From CAIVVT01 sp963757265 (GTDB lineage Bacteria; Acidobacteriota; Terriglobia; Bryobacterales; Bryobacteraceae): a stretch of 64,000 nucleotides of DNA. Shown in pieces: positions 1 through 7,192 of the stretch. The notes under the pieces were generated by a model that had not been told where the DNA came from, made no database searches, and was given only the letters and a program-made list of their open reading frames with translations. The translations under genes and the position numbers were made by a program. The stretch lies in the NCBI GenBank assembly GCA_963757265.1, contig CAVWRA010000006.1, forward strand, positions 1 to 64,000. Direction: 5' to 3'. Numbering within the stretch: position 1 is the stretch's first letter; each line of letters opens with the position of its first letter.

Positions 1-64
1 ATCCGCGCCTTCCGGATGTCCCTTCGTGAGAAGCCGACGGTCTCACCTACCGCTCCCCTGCGCC

Positions 65-660
65 TCACCACATCGTCATATCCGTGTACCGTTCAGGCGG
101 CCAGGGCGGAACACCGTCACCCGGGTGCACCTGCCAATTCGCCGCGTCACCACGCAGGGACGAGCGTTGCGGGCAGGCGGCCCACGCGAGCAGAACTGGC
201 CATTCCGGCGCGTGAATCTCAATGCAGGCCGAGCCAATCCAGCCGCATAAATCGGCAGGGAGGCGCAGAAGCTCCCCGATGCCGTAATGCTCGAATAGCG
301 ACGCCATCGATGCATACTGGCCGCCGTAGAACGCCCGTTCGTGCTCCCCAATCGCGATCGCATCCCACCCCCGATCAGGGTCCGCCAGCGCCGCCGCCAG
401 AGCCGCCGCCTGCGGGCGCCGGGCCCACGCAGCGTGCGGCTCTCCCCGCCGGCTCCGTAAAAGTCCGCCACAATCGTGCCGTGCCCTGCGACCAGCATGA
501 CGGCCTGCTGCAGTTGCCTAGCCCGGGACGTCACCGGGCCCTGCCAGTCCTCGGTCGAGACCCGCCCGTAAAACGCGAACCGCAGACCACCACGGCCAGA
601 CGTACCTTCCGGGCGGCGGCCGAGCCCCTCCGCCCACGACGCCAGCTCCCCTAGCCGCAC
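65..660 (-). pseudogene. Serine recombinase (resolvase) N-terminal remnant, frameshifted
   Basis: On the minus strand the first frame reads RFAFYGRVSTEDWQGPVTSR, the typical start of an actinobacterial large serine recombinase, with the catalytic Ser in GRVST. It continues to GHGTIVADFYG and SRTL. Near position 435 the family-like reading jumps by one base into another frame, which continues WARRPQAAALAAALADPDRG, then GEHERAFYGGQYASM and LFEHYGI. After that (below about position 290) resemblance to the family is lost, so most of the recombinase and all of its DNA-binding half are missing. The gene cannot make a working integrase as written. Either it has decayed after transfer or a single-base sequencing error adds to a real truncation. 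It lies divergent to a second broken actinobacterial-type gene. The family call is firm; the exact ends are approximate. Confidence 0.6.
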
Positions 661-847
661 CGGATCCGCTGCTCGTCTTTCGCGCCGGCATGCGGCGGGC
701 CCGACGCGCGGAGCCGCTGATGCCCGCCGGGTATCAGATCGGGCGAATCAAGTATTGGACGGCGCCTATTGCCGGCAGGCAGGCTGAGGATCAGATCAGA
801 TTTCAGCAACTTCCCGCTACCTTGCGCGGGAGAAAGGCCAGCCAGCC

Positions 848-1745
848 ATGTCGAAAGAACTGCTGATCAAGGGGGGCCACGTTGTCACCGTGGACCCGCA
901 TCTGGGCGACCTGGCCGCCGGCGACGTCCTTGTCACCGATGGCGTGATCACCGCTGTCGGCAAGGACCTGAAGCCCGCGACGGCTGAGGCGGAGGTGATC
1001 GACGTGGCCGGGCACCTGGTCGTCCCCGGCATGGTGGACACCCACCGGCACGTCTGGCAGGGCGCCATCGGCGGCTACACCCCCCAGATCACCGGCGCCG
1101 GCACGGGCCCGCCGTGCTGACCGGAATCTCCCTGAAGCACACCCCCGAAGACATCTACGCGGGCACGCTGTGGGGCGCCTTGCAGGCCCTGGACGCCGGG
1201 ATCACCACGATCGCCGACTGGGCTCACAACAACCAGTCCCCGGCGCACGCCGACGCGGACCTGCGCGGCCTGCGGGACTCCGGGATCCGCGGCTACTTCC
1301 TCTACGGCGGCCCCGGGCCAGCCACCAGCGACCCCAACCCGCCCCACCCGGCAGACGCCCGCCGCATGCGCGATGAGTACTTCAGCTCCGGTAGTTACGG
1401 CCGCCTCCGCATGGGCATGGCGCTGCGTGGGCCGACGTTCACCAGCGCCGAGCGCAACACCGACGACTTCGCGTTCGCCCGCGACCTGGGGCTGCCGATC
1501 TCCATCCACGCCGGCATGGCAGGCACCGGCGAGGCGGTTACCGTCCTGGACCGGCACAGCCTGCTCGGCGCCGATATCAACTACGTGCATGGCAACTTCC
1601 TCACCGACCGGGAATGGGACCTGGTAGCCGAAAGCGGCGGTACCATGACGATCACGCCGTCCACAGACATGCTCATGCAGTTCGGCACCTTCCCGGCCAC
1701 CGGACCAGCCCTCAACCGCGGCATCGTCTCCGGCTTCGGCACGCC
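848..1745 (+). pseudogene. Amidohydrolase (cytosine/8-oxoguanine deaminase type), frameshifted and truncated
   Basis: The N-terminus is that of a metal-dependent amidohydrolase: a short beta-sandwich start (MSKELLIKGGHVVTVDP), then VPGMVDTHRHVWQGAI, where the two His of the THRH motif would bind the metal. Frame 2 closes at about 1120. The family sequence resumes in frame 1 from about 1108 (LTGISLKHTPEDIYAGTLWG) and runs through LPISIHAGMAGTG, whose His is a third metal ligand, and INYVHGNF, whose His is a fourth. It breaks off after SGFG near 1740, before the C-terminal Asp ligand. So there is one frameshift and a lost 3' third. A GAAAGG Shine-Dalgarno-like site lies upstream of the ATG. The sequence resembles actinobacterial homologues more than the rest of this window does. 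Confidence 0.65.
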
Positions 1746-1907
1746 CGCAGCGAGGCGCGGCGCGGGGTCTGCGGCTACGAGGCGTGCGACGGGAGCCGCA
1801 CGGAGGCGTACTTCAACTGTACGTCGAGTACGGGGGGTGCCCCCTGGGCCCAGCGCAACGAAGTAGACGCTGGCCTCCCGCAAGCCGCAGCCGGGTGATG
1901 GTGAGAA

Positions 1908-3050
1908 ATGCAGGCTAAAGCCCGCCAGATCGCCTTCGACGTCCTGCTGGCAGTCGCCGACGGCGCCCAGTCCGGTGAAACCCTCGACCGCGCATTGGCC
2001 GGTGTCGATTCGCGTGAAGCCGGCCTGGCCACGGAAATCGTCTACGGCGTGTTGCGCCGCCGCGCTCAACTGCACGCGCTCATCGCGCGCGTGGCCAGCC
2101 GCCGCCCCGACCAGATGGATCCGCGCGTCCTGATCGCGATTGAAATGGGCGTGTACCAGATGCGCTTTCTCGACCGCGTGCCCGATCATGCCGCCGTGAG
2201 CGAGAGCGTCGATCTCATCAAGCGCGCCCGCAAGCTCCCGGCGGCCGCGCTGGTCAACGCCATCCTGCGGCGCCTGCCGCCGCTGCCCTCAAAATGGGGC
2301 GATGAGGCGTTGGAATACTCGCTCCCGGCCTGGCTGTGGCGGCGCTGGGTCAGCCGCTTCGGCCTCGAATCGGCGCGCCGTCTGGGAGAAGCCGGCCTGC
2401 GCCCGCCAGAGACTTACATTCGCCTGGCCGTCCCCGAGCGTCCGCCCGGCTGTGAGTTAACCGCTCTGGCCGGCTGCTGGCGTCTGCATGGGCCGCTGCC
2501 CGTCGGCGCCCGCCGCCAGGACATCGGTTCGCAGACCGTCGCGCCGCTGTTGGAACTTGAGCCCAGCCAGCTGTTCCTCGACCTCTGCGCCGCGCCGGGT
2601 AACAAGACCGCCCAGGCTCTCGAGACGCCCGGCCTGATAGCCGTCGCCTGCGACTCCAGCGCCGCCCGGCTGCGCGAGTTCCACGCCGCCGGCGCGCATC
2701 TGGTGCGTCTCGACGCCGCCCAACCCCTGCCTTTCCCTGCGGTCTTCGATCGCATCCTGGTCGACGCGCCCTGCTCCGGGACGGGCACCCTGGCCCGCAA
2801 CCCCGAGATCCGCTGGCGCCTGAAGGAAGCGGACCTCGCCGCCCATGCCACGCGCCAGCGCCGCATCCTCGGCCACGCTTTGAACTGCCTGAAGCCGGGC
2901 GGGCGACTGGTGTATTCCACCTGCTCCCTGGAGCGGGAAGAGAATGAGGACGTGGTCCGCACCGTGGCCCCCGACCGCGTCCGCGCCGAGCGGCTGCGCG
3001 TCCCCAGCCGCCACCCTGGAGACGGCTTCTACGCGGCGGTGTTAACCTGA
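1908..3050 (+). CDS. rsmB: 16S rRNA (cytosine-967 C5) methyltransferase RsmB
   Basis: Cytoplasmic S-adenosylmethionine-dependent methyltransferase that makes m5C in helix 31 of 16S rRNA. Residues 1-125 form a NusB-like RNA-binding domain (AFDVLLAVADG, EIVYGVLRRR). The Rossmann methyltransferase domain follows, with the SAM motif FLDLCAAPGNKTAQ near residue 222, motif IV DAPCSGTGTLARNPEIRW with Cys289, and motif VI YSTCSLEREENEDVV with the catalytic Cys339. The length of 380 aa is slightly below the usual 430 because the linker is compact. The ATG at 1908 sits at the natural start of the NusB domain. It heads a same-strand gene string, with rpe only 14 bp downstream. The DNA just upstream is of foreign character, so its native promoter may be missing from this window. 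Confidence 0.95.
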   Translation: MQAKARQIAFDVLLAVADGAQSGETLDRALAGVDSREAGLATEIVYGVLRRRAQLHALIARVASRRPDQMDPRVLIAIEMGVYQMRFLDRVPDHAAVSESVDLIKRARKLPAAALVNAILRRLPPLPSKWGDEALEYSLPAWLWRRWVSRFGLESARRLGEAGLRPPETYIRLAVPERPPGCELTALAGCWRLHGPLPVGARRQDIGSQTVAPLLELEPSQLFLDLCAAPGNKTAQALETPGLIAVACDSSAARLREFHAAGAHLVRLDAAQPLPFPAVFDRILVDAPCSGTGTLARNPEIRWRLKEADLAAHATRQRRILGHALNCLKPGGRLVYSTCSLEREENEDVVRTVAPDRVRAERLRVPSRHPGDGFYAAVLT

Positions 3051-3064
3051 AGAGGCTTTCCCCG

Positions 3065-3739
3065 ATGGCCGAAATTTTCCCTTCGATTCTGGCGGCGGAC
3101 TTCACGCGACTTGGCGAACAGGTTCGCGCTGTCGAGTCGGCCGGGATCACGACCCTCCATTGCGACATCATGGACGGGCATTTCGTGCCCAATCTGAGTA
3201 TCGGCGTGCCGGTGGTCGCTTCCCTGCGCAAGTTCACCCGGCTGAGGCTGGACGTCCACCTGATGATCACCGACGCCGACCGTTTCGCCCCGGTATTCAT
3301 CGAAGCCGGCGCCGACTGCGTCTCCGTCCAGCAGGAGGCCTGCCCGCACCTTGATCGCACGCTCAAGATGATCCAGGCGGAGGGCGCCAGGGCCGGCGTG
3401 GTGCTGAACCCAGCCACGCCGCTTTCCATGCTGGAGCACGTTGTGGGTTTCTGCGACTACGTGTTGTTGATGAGCGTCAACCCCGGCTTCGGCGGCCAGC
3501 ATTTCGTCCCGTATGTCCTCGAGAAGGTTCGCCGGCTGCGGGAATTGCGCGCCCGGCAGCAACTTAGCTTCGCCATCGAGATCGACGGTGGCATTACGTT
3601 GGATAATGTAGGAGTAGCGGCGGAAGCTGGTGTGGACTGGTTCGTGGTGGGCTCCAGCGTCTTCGGCGAGCCCGACCCGGCCCTCGCGGTGAGGCGTCTG
3701 GCCGAGGCGGCGCGTGGTGCCGGTAACCGATTGGTCTAG
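3065..3739 (+). CDS. rpe: Ribulose-phosphate 3-epimerase
   Basis: Interconverts ribulose 5-phosphate and xylulose 5-phosphate in the pentose phosphate pathway (cytoplasm). The (beta/alpha)8 barrel is complete at 224 aa, the normal family length. Signature stretches are PSILAADF with a catalytic Asp at the end of strand 1, HCDIMDGHFVPN with the metal-binding His and Asp, LDVHLMI with a metal His, MSVNPGFGGQ as the phosphate and substrate loop, and IEIDGGI with the second catalytic Asp, followed by GSSVFG. It starts 14 bp after rsmB with a GAAGAG-like ribosome site, so the two are very probably co-transcribed. No odd features. Confidence 0.96.
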   Translation: MAEIFPSILAADFTRLGEQVRAVESAGITTLHCDIMDGHFVPNLSIGVPVVASLRKFTRLRLDVHLMITDADRFAPVFIEAGADCVSVQQEACPHLDRTLKMIQAEGARAGVVLNPATPLSMLEHVVGFCDYVLLMSVNPGFGGQHFVPYVLEKVRRLRELRARQQLSFAIEIDGGITLDNVGVAAEAGVDWFVVGSSVFGEPDPALAVRRLAEAARGAGNRLV

Positions 3740-3877
3740 TTGTCCGTCTGGTCGCATGGGCCGGTGTGCGCAGGCTCGGAACGGTCCAGTCCGCTGGCGG
3801 TTCAAAGCTCCAGCTAAGGTCTTGCTGGCTGAGCGTGAGGACCTGTTTTATAAACACGAAAGAGGGCACTCTTCCGG

Positions 3878-5341
3878 ATGAGCACTTTGGCGCGTTGGAC
3901 TAAGGCAAAACCAATTCTGGCGGCTGTGTCGCTGCTGGCTCTGGTTGTGAGCGGCGGCTGCGTTCATAAGAAGTACGAAAACCCGATCACCAAGGACACC
4001 CAGCAACCGGACAAGGTGCTCTTCGACAAGGCCGTCAAGGACATCGAGCACGGGCGCTATGAGATCGCCCGGCTGACCCTCAATACCTTGATGAACACCT
4101 ACGACACCAGCGAGTACCTGGCCAAGGCCAAGCTCGCCATCGCTGATAGCTGGATGCGCGAGGGCGGCACTCACGCCTGGGCCCAGGCCGAGGCGGAATA
4201 CCACGACTTCATCTTGTTCTACCCGCAGATGGAGGAGTCGGCCGAGGCGCAGATGAAGATCTGCGACATCCATTTCAAGCAGTTGGACAAGCCCGACCGC
4301 GACAACACTCACCTGCTCAAGGCCGATGAGGAGTGCAAGAATGTCCTCTCGAAATTCCCCAACAGCCGCTTCGCTCCGCAGGCCGCCGGGCGCGTCCGCC
4401 AAGTCCAGGAGGTCATCGGCGAGAGCGAATACCGCGTCGGCGCATTCTACCGCAGTAAGGCCAACTATTCCGCTTCTGCCAATCGGCTGCAAGCCATAAC
4501 CGATCAGTATCCGCTTTACTCCGGGTCCGATCTGGCCCTGTGGTCCCTCGGCGACGACTACGCCAAGCTCGGCCCCCGCTTCCGCCAGAAGTCGATCGAG
4601 GCCTATCAGAAGCTGGTCCGCGAATACCCGCTCAGCATGTACGCCGAGGATGCCAAGAAACATCTGAAGGCCATGGAAGCGGAGATCCCCGAGCCCGATC
4701 CCGTGGCCATCGCGCGGATGCGCTACGAGCAGGAAAACGTCACCCACCCTAGTCTCTTCAACCGCTATTGGGGCCTGATCAGCTCCCGACCCGATGTCAG
4801 CCGGGCCGCCAAGTCCGGTGAGCCCTCCATGGCCTCTTTCCGCCCGACCATTCCACCCCTGGTGCCCATCCCCGGCGCGACGACGACTGCTTCCGGCGGC
4901 GTGACCGATGTTCAGGCCAGCACCAATGTCGGCTCATCCAGCGCTCTGGAAACCCGGCCTGACGCCCGCCAGAGCAAGGCCACGCCGGAGTCGAAGGAAC
5001 TGCCCACCACCAACATCCGCCCCCAACAGGTAGGCGCCGCGGAGATCCTTGCCGCTGGCGATAAGGCCGACGCTGAGGCCAAGGCCAAGGCCCAGGCCAA
5101 CGCCGCGCCCCCCCCGCAGGCCAACGCCGCGGCCCCCCCGCAGGCCGACGCCAAGAGCGCCAAATCTTCCAAGAAGCCGACGCGCCCCAAACCCGTTCAG
5201 CGCAAGATCCAAAAACCGTCCAAACCGAAAAAGCAGAAGCCGGTCCTGCCTTCCGAGCCGACGGCGCCGGCTCAACCCGCGGCCCAGCAGCCCGGGACCC
5301 AGCCTCAGGGCCAGCCGCAACAGAATCCGCCCAAACAGTAA
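3878..5341 (+). CDS. bamD: BamD-like outer-membrane assembly lipoprotein with long disordered tail
   Basis: Probable BamD/YfiO component of the BAM machine that folds outer-membrane beta-barrels; the mature protein would be anchored by lipid on the periplasmic face of the outer membrane. The N-terminus is a lipoprotein signal, hydrophobic from residue 12, with lipobox VSGGC and the lipidated Cys28. Residues 45-280 carry TPR-like helices typical of the family (FDKAVKDIEHGRYEIARLTL, AEAEYHDFILFYPQ, SIEAYQKLVREYPLSMYAEDA). At 487 aa it is about twice the E. coli length: from residue 300 the protein is Pro/Ala/Lys-rich and predicted disordered, with an imperfect duplication (QANAAPPPQ, QANAAAPPQ). 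The coding DNA of this tail has C8 and C7 homopolymers. An AT-rich TATAAA stretch lies at 3849-3854 in the 138-bp gap before it. The receiver-domain gene starts 13 bp after it. Confidence 0.85.
   Translation: MSTLARWTKAKPILAAVSLLALVVSGGCVHKKYENPITKDTQQPDKVLFDKAVKDIEHGRYEIARLTLNTLMNTYDTSEYLAKAKLAIADSWMREGGTHAWAQAEAEYHDFILFYPQMEESAEAQMKICDIHFKQLDKPDRDNTHLLKADEECKNVLSKFPNSRFAPQAAGRVRQVQEVIGESEYRVGAFYRSKANYSASANRLQAITDQYPLYSGSDLALWSLGDDYAKLGPRFRQKSIEAYQKLVREYPLSMYAEDAKKHLKAMEAEIPEPDPVAIARMRYEQENVTHPSLFNRYWGLISSRPDVSRAAKSGEPSMASFRPTIPPLVPIPGATTTASGGVTDVQASTNVGSSSALETRPDARQSKATPESKELPTTNIRPQQVGAAEILAAGDKADAEAKAKAQANAAPPPQANAAAPPQADAKSAKSSKKPTRPKPVQRKIQKPSKPKKQKPVLPSEPTAPAQPAAQQPGTQPQGQPQQNPPKQ
5108..5139 (+). 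repeat. Poly-C tracts (C8 and C7) in a duplicated Ala/Pro-coding segment
   Basis: C8 at 5108-5115 and C7 at 5133-5139 lie in two near-identical blocks that encode the Ala/Pro repeats of the BamD-like tail. Such homopolymers are prone to slippage. Frame 3 contains no stop from 5049 through the end of the next gene at 5924, so loss of one C, or a +1 ribosomal shift, would join the two proteins. Confidence 0.6.
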
Positions 5342-5354
5342 CAGGGATTTCCGG

Positions 5355-5924
5355 ATGAACAGCCTCATTCTCCTCGCCGACGACAGCCCTCACGCTCAAC
5401 GGATGGGAGAACGCATCTTGCGCGAAGAGGGCTTTGACGTTGTCGCCGCCACCGCGGGCCACGATGCCCTGGCGTGCATTGACCAGCAGGATCCCGACGT
5501 CATCCTGGCCGACGTTTTCCTGCCCGACGTTTCGGGCTACGAGCTGTGCCGCCGCATCAAGACCAGCGATCGCCACAAGCACGCCGGCGTCATCCTCATC
5601 GCCGGCCTGCTCGAGCCGGTGGACGAGGAGGAGGCCCGGCGCGCCGGTTGCGACGCCGTCCTCAAGAAGCCTTTCGAAGCCTCCGCCATGCTCGAGGTCA
5701 TCCGCCCGCTGGTCGATAAGGCGCACTTCGCCCGCGGCCTGTTCTCCGATTCGCTCCCCGAGCCTAAGACCGCCGAATTGACCGGCAAGACGCCCCGTCC
5801 GTCCGTTCATCCCTCGCCCGACCCCGAGGCCGTCCGCGCCGCCGTCACCCTGGCGATGGACCGCAGCCTCCCCGCCCTGGTCGAGGAGATTACCGAGAAG
5901 GTGATGATGGCGCTCGGCTATTGA
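5355..5924 (+). CDS. Single receiver-domain response regulator
   Basis: A 189-aa protein with one CheY-like receiver domain (residues 1-125): acidic pair Asp9/Asp10, phospho-acceptor Asp53 in LADVFLPD, and the conserved Lys105 before Pro in LKKPFEAS. No DNA-binding or enzymatic output domain follows. Instead there is a Pro-rich linker and a short amphipathic C-terminal helix (residues 155-189, RAAVTLAMDRSLPALVEEIT). It would act by protein-protein contact, probably regulated by an unlinked kinase. The ATG at 5355 is preceded by CAGGGA and lies 13 bp after the bamD stop. Reading upstream in the same frame is open but that is the tail of the bamD-like gene, so the internal ATG is the right start. 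The partner is unknown. Confidence 0.85.
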   Translation: MNSLILLADDSPHAQRMGERILREEGFDVVAATAGHDALACIDQQDPDVILADVFLPDVSGYELCRRIKTSDRHKHAGVILIAGLLEPVDEEEARRAGCDAVLKKPFEASAMLEVIRPLVDKAHFARGLFSDSLPEPKTAELTGKTPRPSVHPSPDPEAVRAAVTLAMDRSLPALVEEITEKVMMALGY

Positions 5925-5947
5925 GCGGTCCGCGTCTGGATTAAACC

Positions 5948-6448
5948 ATGCCCGAAAACACTTTTGACGTCGTCTCCGAAGTCGAGATGCCCGAAGTCTC
6001 CAACGCCATCCAGCAGGCCACCAAGGAGATCACTCAGCGCTTCGACCTGAAGGACTCACACAGCTCCATCGAGCTCGACGAGAAGGAAAAGAAGATCGTC
6101 CTGCGCTCGCAGAACGACTTCAAGGTCAAGGCCGTCTACGCCATTCTCGAGGCCAAGCTGGTCAAACGCCACGTCCCACTCAAGGCCCTCAACCCGGGGC
6201 CCATTGAGCCCGCCGCCAGCTCCACCGTCCGCCAGGAGATCGCCCTTCAGGCCGGCATCCCCATCGAAAAGGCCCGCGAAATCGTCAAGTTCATCAAGGA
6301 CGCCAAGAAGAAGGTCCAGTCCTCCATCCAGGGGGATTTCGTGCGCGTCAGCGGCCGCGATCGCGACTCGCTCCAGGAGATCATCGCCCTGCTGCGGGCC
6401 CACGACTTCGGCATCGACATGCAGTTCACCAACTACCGCACCAACTGA
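5948..6448 (+). CDS. yajQ: YajQ-family nucleotide-binding protein (cyclic di-GMP binding in Xanthomonas)
   Basis: 166 aa, full family length. It starts with the hallmark FDVVSEVEMPEVSNAIQQA, then EITQRFDLKDS, and ends with HDFGIDMQFTNYR. YajQ proteins have two RNP-like ferredoxin folds. Some bind cyclic di-GMP and act as co-regulators with LysR-type factors (established for the Xanthomonas homologue), so a signalling role here is inference from family. It is the fifth gene of the rsmB-ppk1 string, 23 bp after the receiver-domain gene and 16 bp before the hydrolase. No insertions or missing motifs. Confidence 0.93.
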   Translation: MPENTFDVVSEVEMPEVSNAIQQATKEITQRFDLKDSHSSIELDEKEKKIVLRSQNDFKVKAVYAILEAKLVKRHVPLKALNPGPIEPAASSTVRQEIALQAGIPIEKAREIVKFIKDAKKKVQSSIQGDFVRVSGRDRDSLQEIIALLRAHDFGIDMQFTNYRTN

Positions 6449-6464
6449 GGCCTGCCGACGCTCC

Positions 6465-7154
6465 GTGTCTCGCCGCATCGAATCGTTCTTCGTGGCCGGC
6501 CCGGCGGGCCGTCTCGAGGCTTTGCTTGAGGAACCCGACGACGTCGCACCTCGCGAGGCCGCGCTGGTCTGTCATCCCCACCCGCTCCACGGCGGCACGC
6601 TGCACAGCAAGGTTGTCCACCGCACGGCGCGCGCCCTGCGCCGCTCCGGCTGCGCCGTGCTGCGCTTCAACTTCCGCGGCGTCAACCTCAGCCACGGCGT
6701 TCACGACGGCGGTCCGGGCGAGGTGGAGGATGCCCGTGCTTGTCTCGTCGAGCTTCGCCGCCGCTACCCTGCCCTACCCTTCACCCTGGCCGGCTTCAGC
6801 TTCGGCGCCCGCACCGTCGTTTCCCTTGCCGCTGCGTTGCAGGACATCGTAGAAAACGCCGGCCCCAGCCGCGTCATCGCCGCCGGCTTCCCTACCATCT
6901 ATGGAGAATTGCAGGACGCCATCCGCCTGCGCCGCCCGCGCGTCTTCATTCAGAGCACCAACGACCAGTTCGGCCCGCGCCCGCAGCTCCAGGCGCTCTA
7001 CGATCGCCTGTGGGGCCCCAAACAACTCGTCTGGATCGAAGCCCGCGACCATTTCTTCGCCGGCGCCCTCGACGATTTCGAAGACGCCGTCGCCGCTCTC
7101 GGTTTGTGGAATCGCAGCGCGCCGGTGCCTCCGCGCCCCGCGCCATCGACCTGA
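6465..7154 (+). CDS. Alpha/beta hydrolase (dienelactone/KANL3-type small hydrolase)
   Basis: 229 aa from a GTG start at 6465. The N-terminal beta strands lead to the oxyanion-type motif VCHPHPLHGGT (residues 35-45), then a FNFRGVNLSHG loop, the nucleophile elbow AGFSFGAR with Ser112, and a late ARDHFF segment that supplies the His. This is the pattern of the short cytoplasmic hydrolases related to Tex30/KANL3 that are common beside housekeeping genes; no substrate can be named. There is no signal peptide. A GAGG sequence about 14 bases upstream is a weak ribosome site. The gene lies 16 bp after yajQ and 38 bp before ppk1, so it is most likely in the same transcript. Confidence 0.82.
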   Translation: MSRRIESFFVAGPAGRLEALLEEPDDVAPREAALVCHPHPLHGGTLHSKVVHRTARALRRSGCAVLRFNFRGVNLSHGVHDGGPGEVEDARACLVELRRRYPALPFTLAGFSFGARTVVSLAAALQDIVENAGPSRVIAAGFPTIYGELQDAIRLRRPRVFIQSTNDQFGPRPQLQALYDRLWGPKQLVWIEARDHFFAGALDDFEDAVAALGLWNRSAPVPPRPAPST

Positions 7155-7192
7155 CGCGCAGGTCCGCTTTCGGCTACTCTGGTGGCTGCAAC

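Noticed and set aside
1746..1907. A short gene or operon leader between the amidohydrolase remnant and rsmB
   Set aside because: Open in one frame but with no recognisable protein and no ribosome site; probably the junction region.
3820..3856. Sigma-70-type promoter before the bamD-like gene (TTGCTG ... TTTATA/TATAAA)
   Set aside because: The spacing is 19-21 bp, outside the usual range, so it is not listed as a feature.
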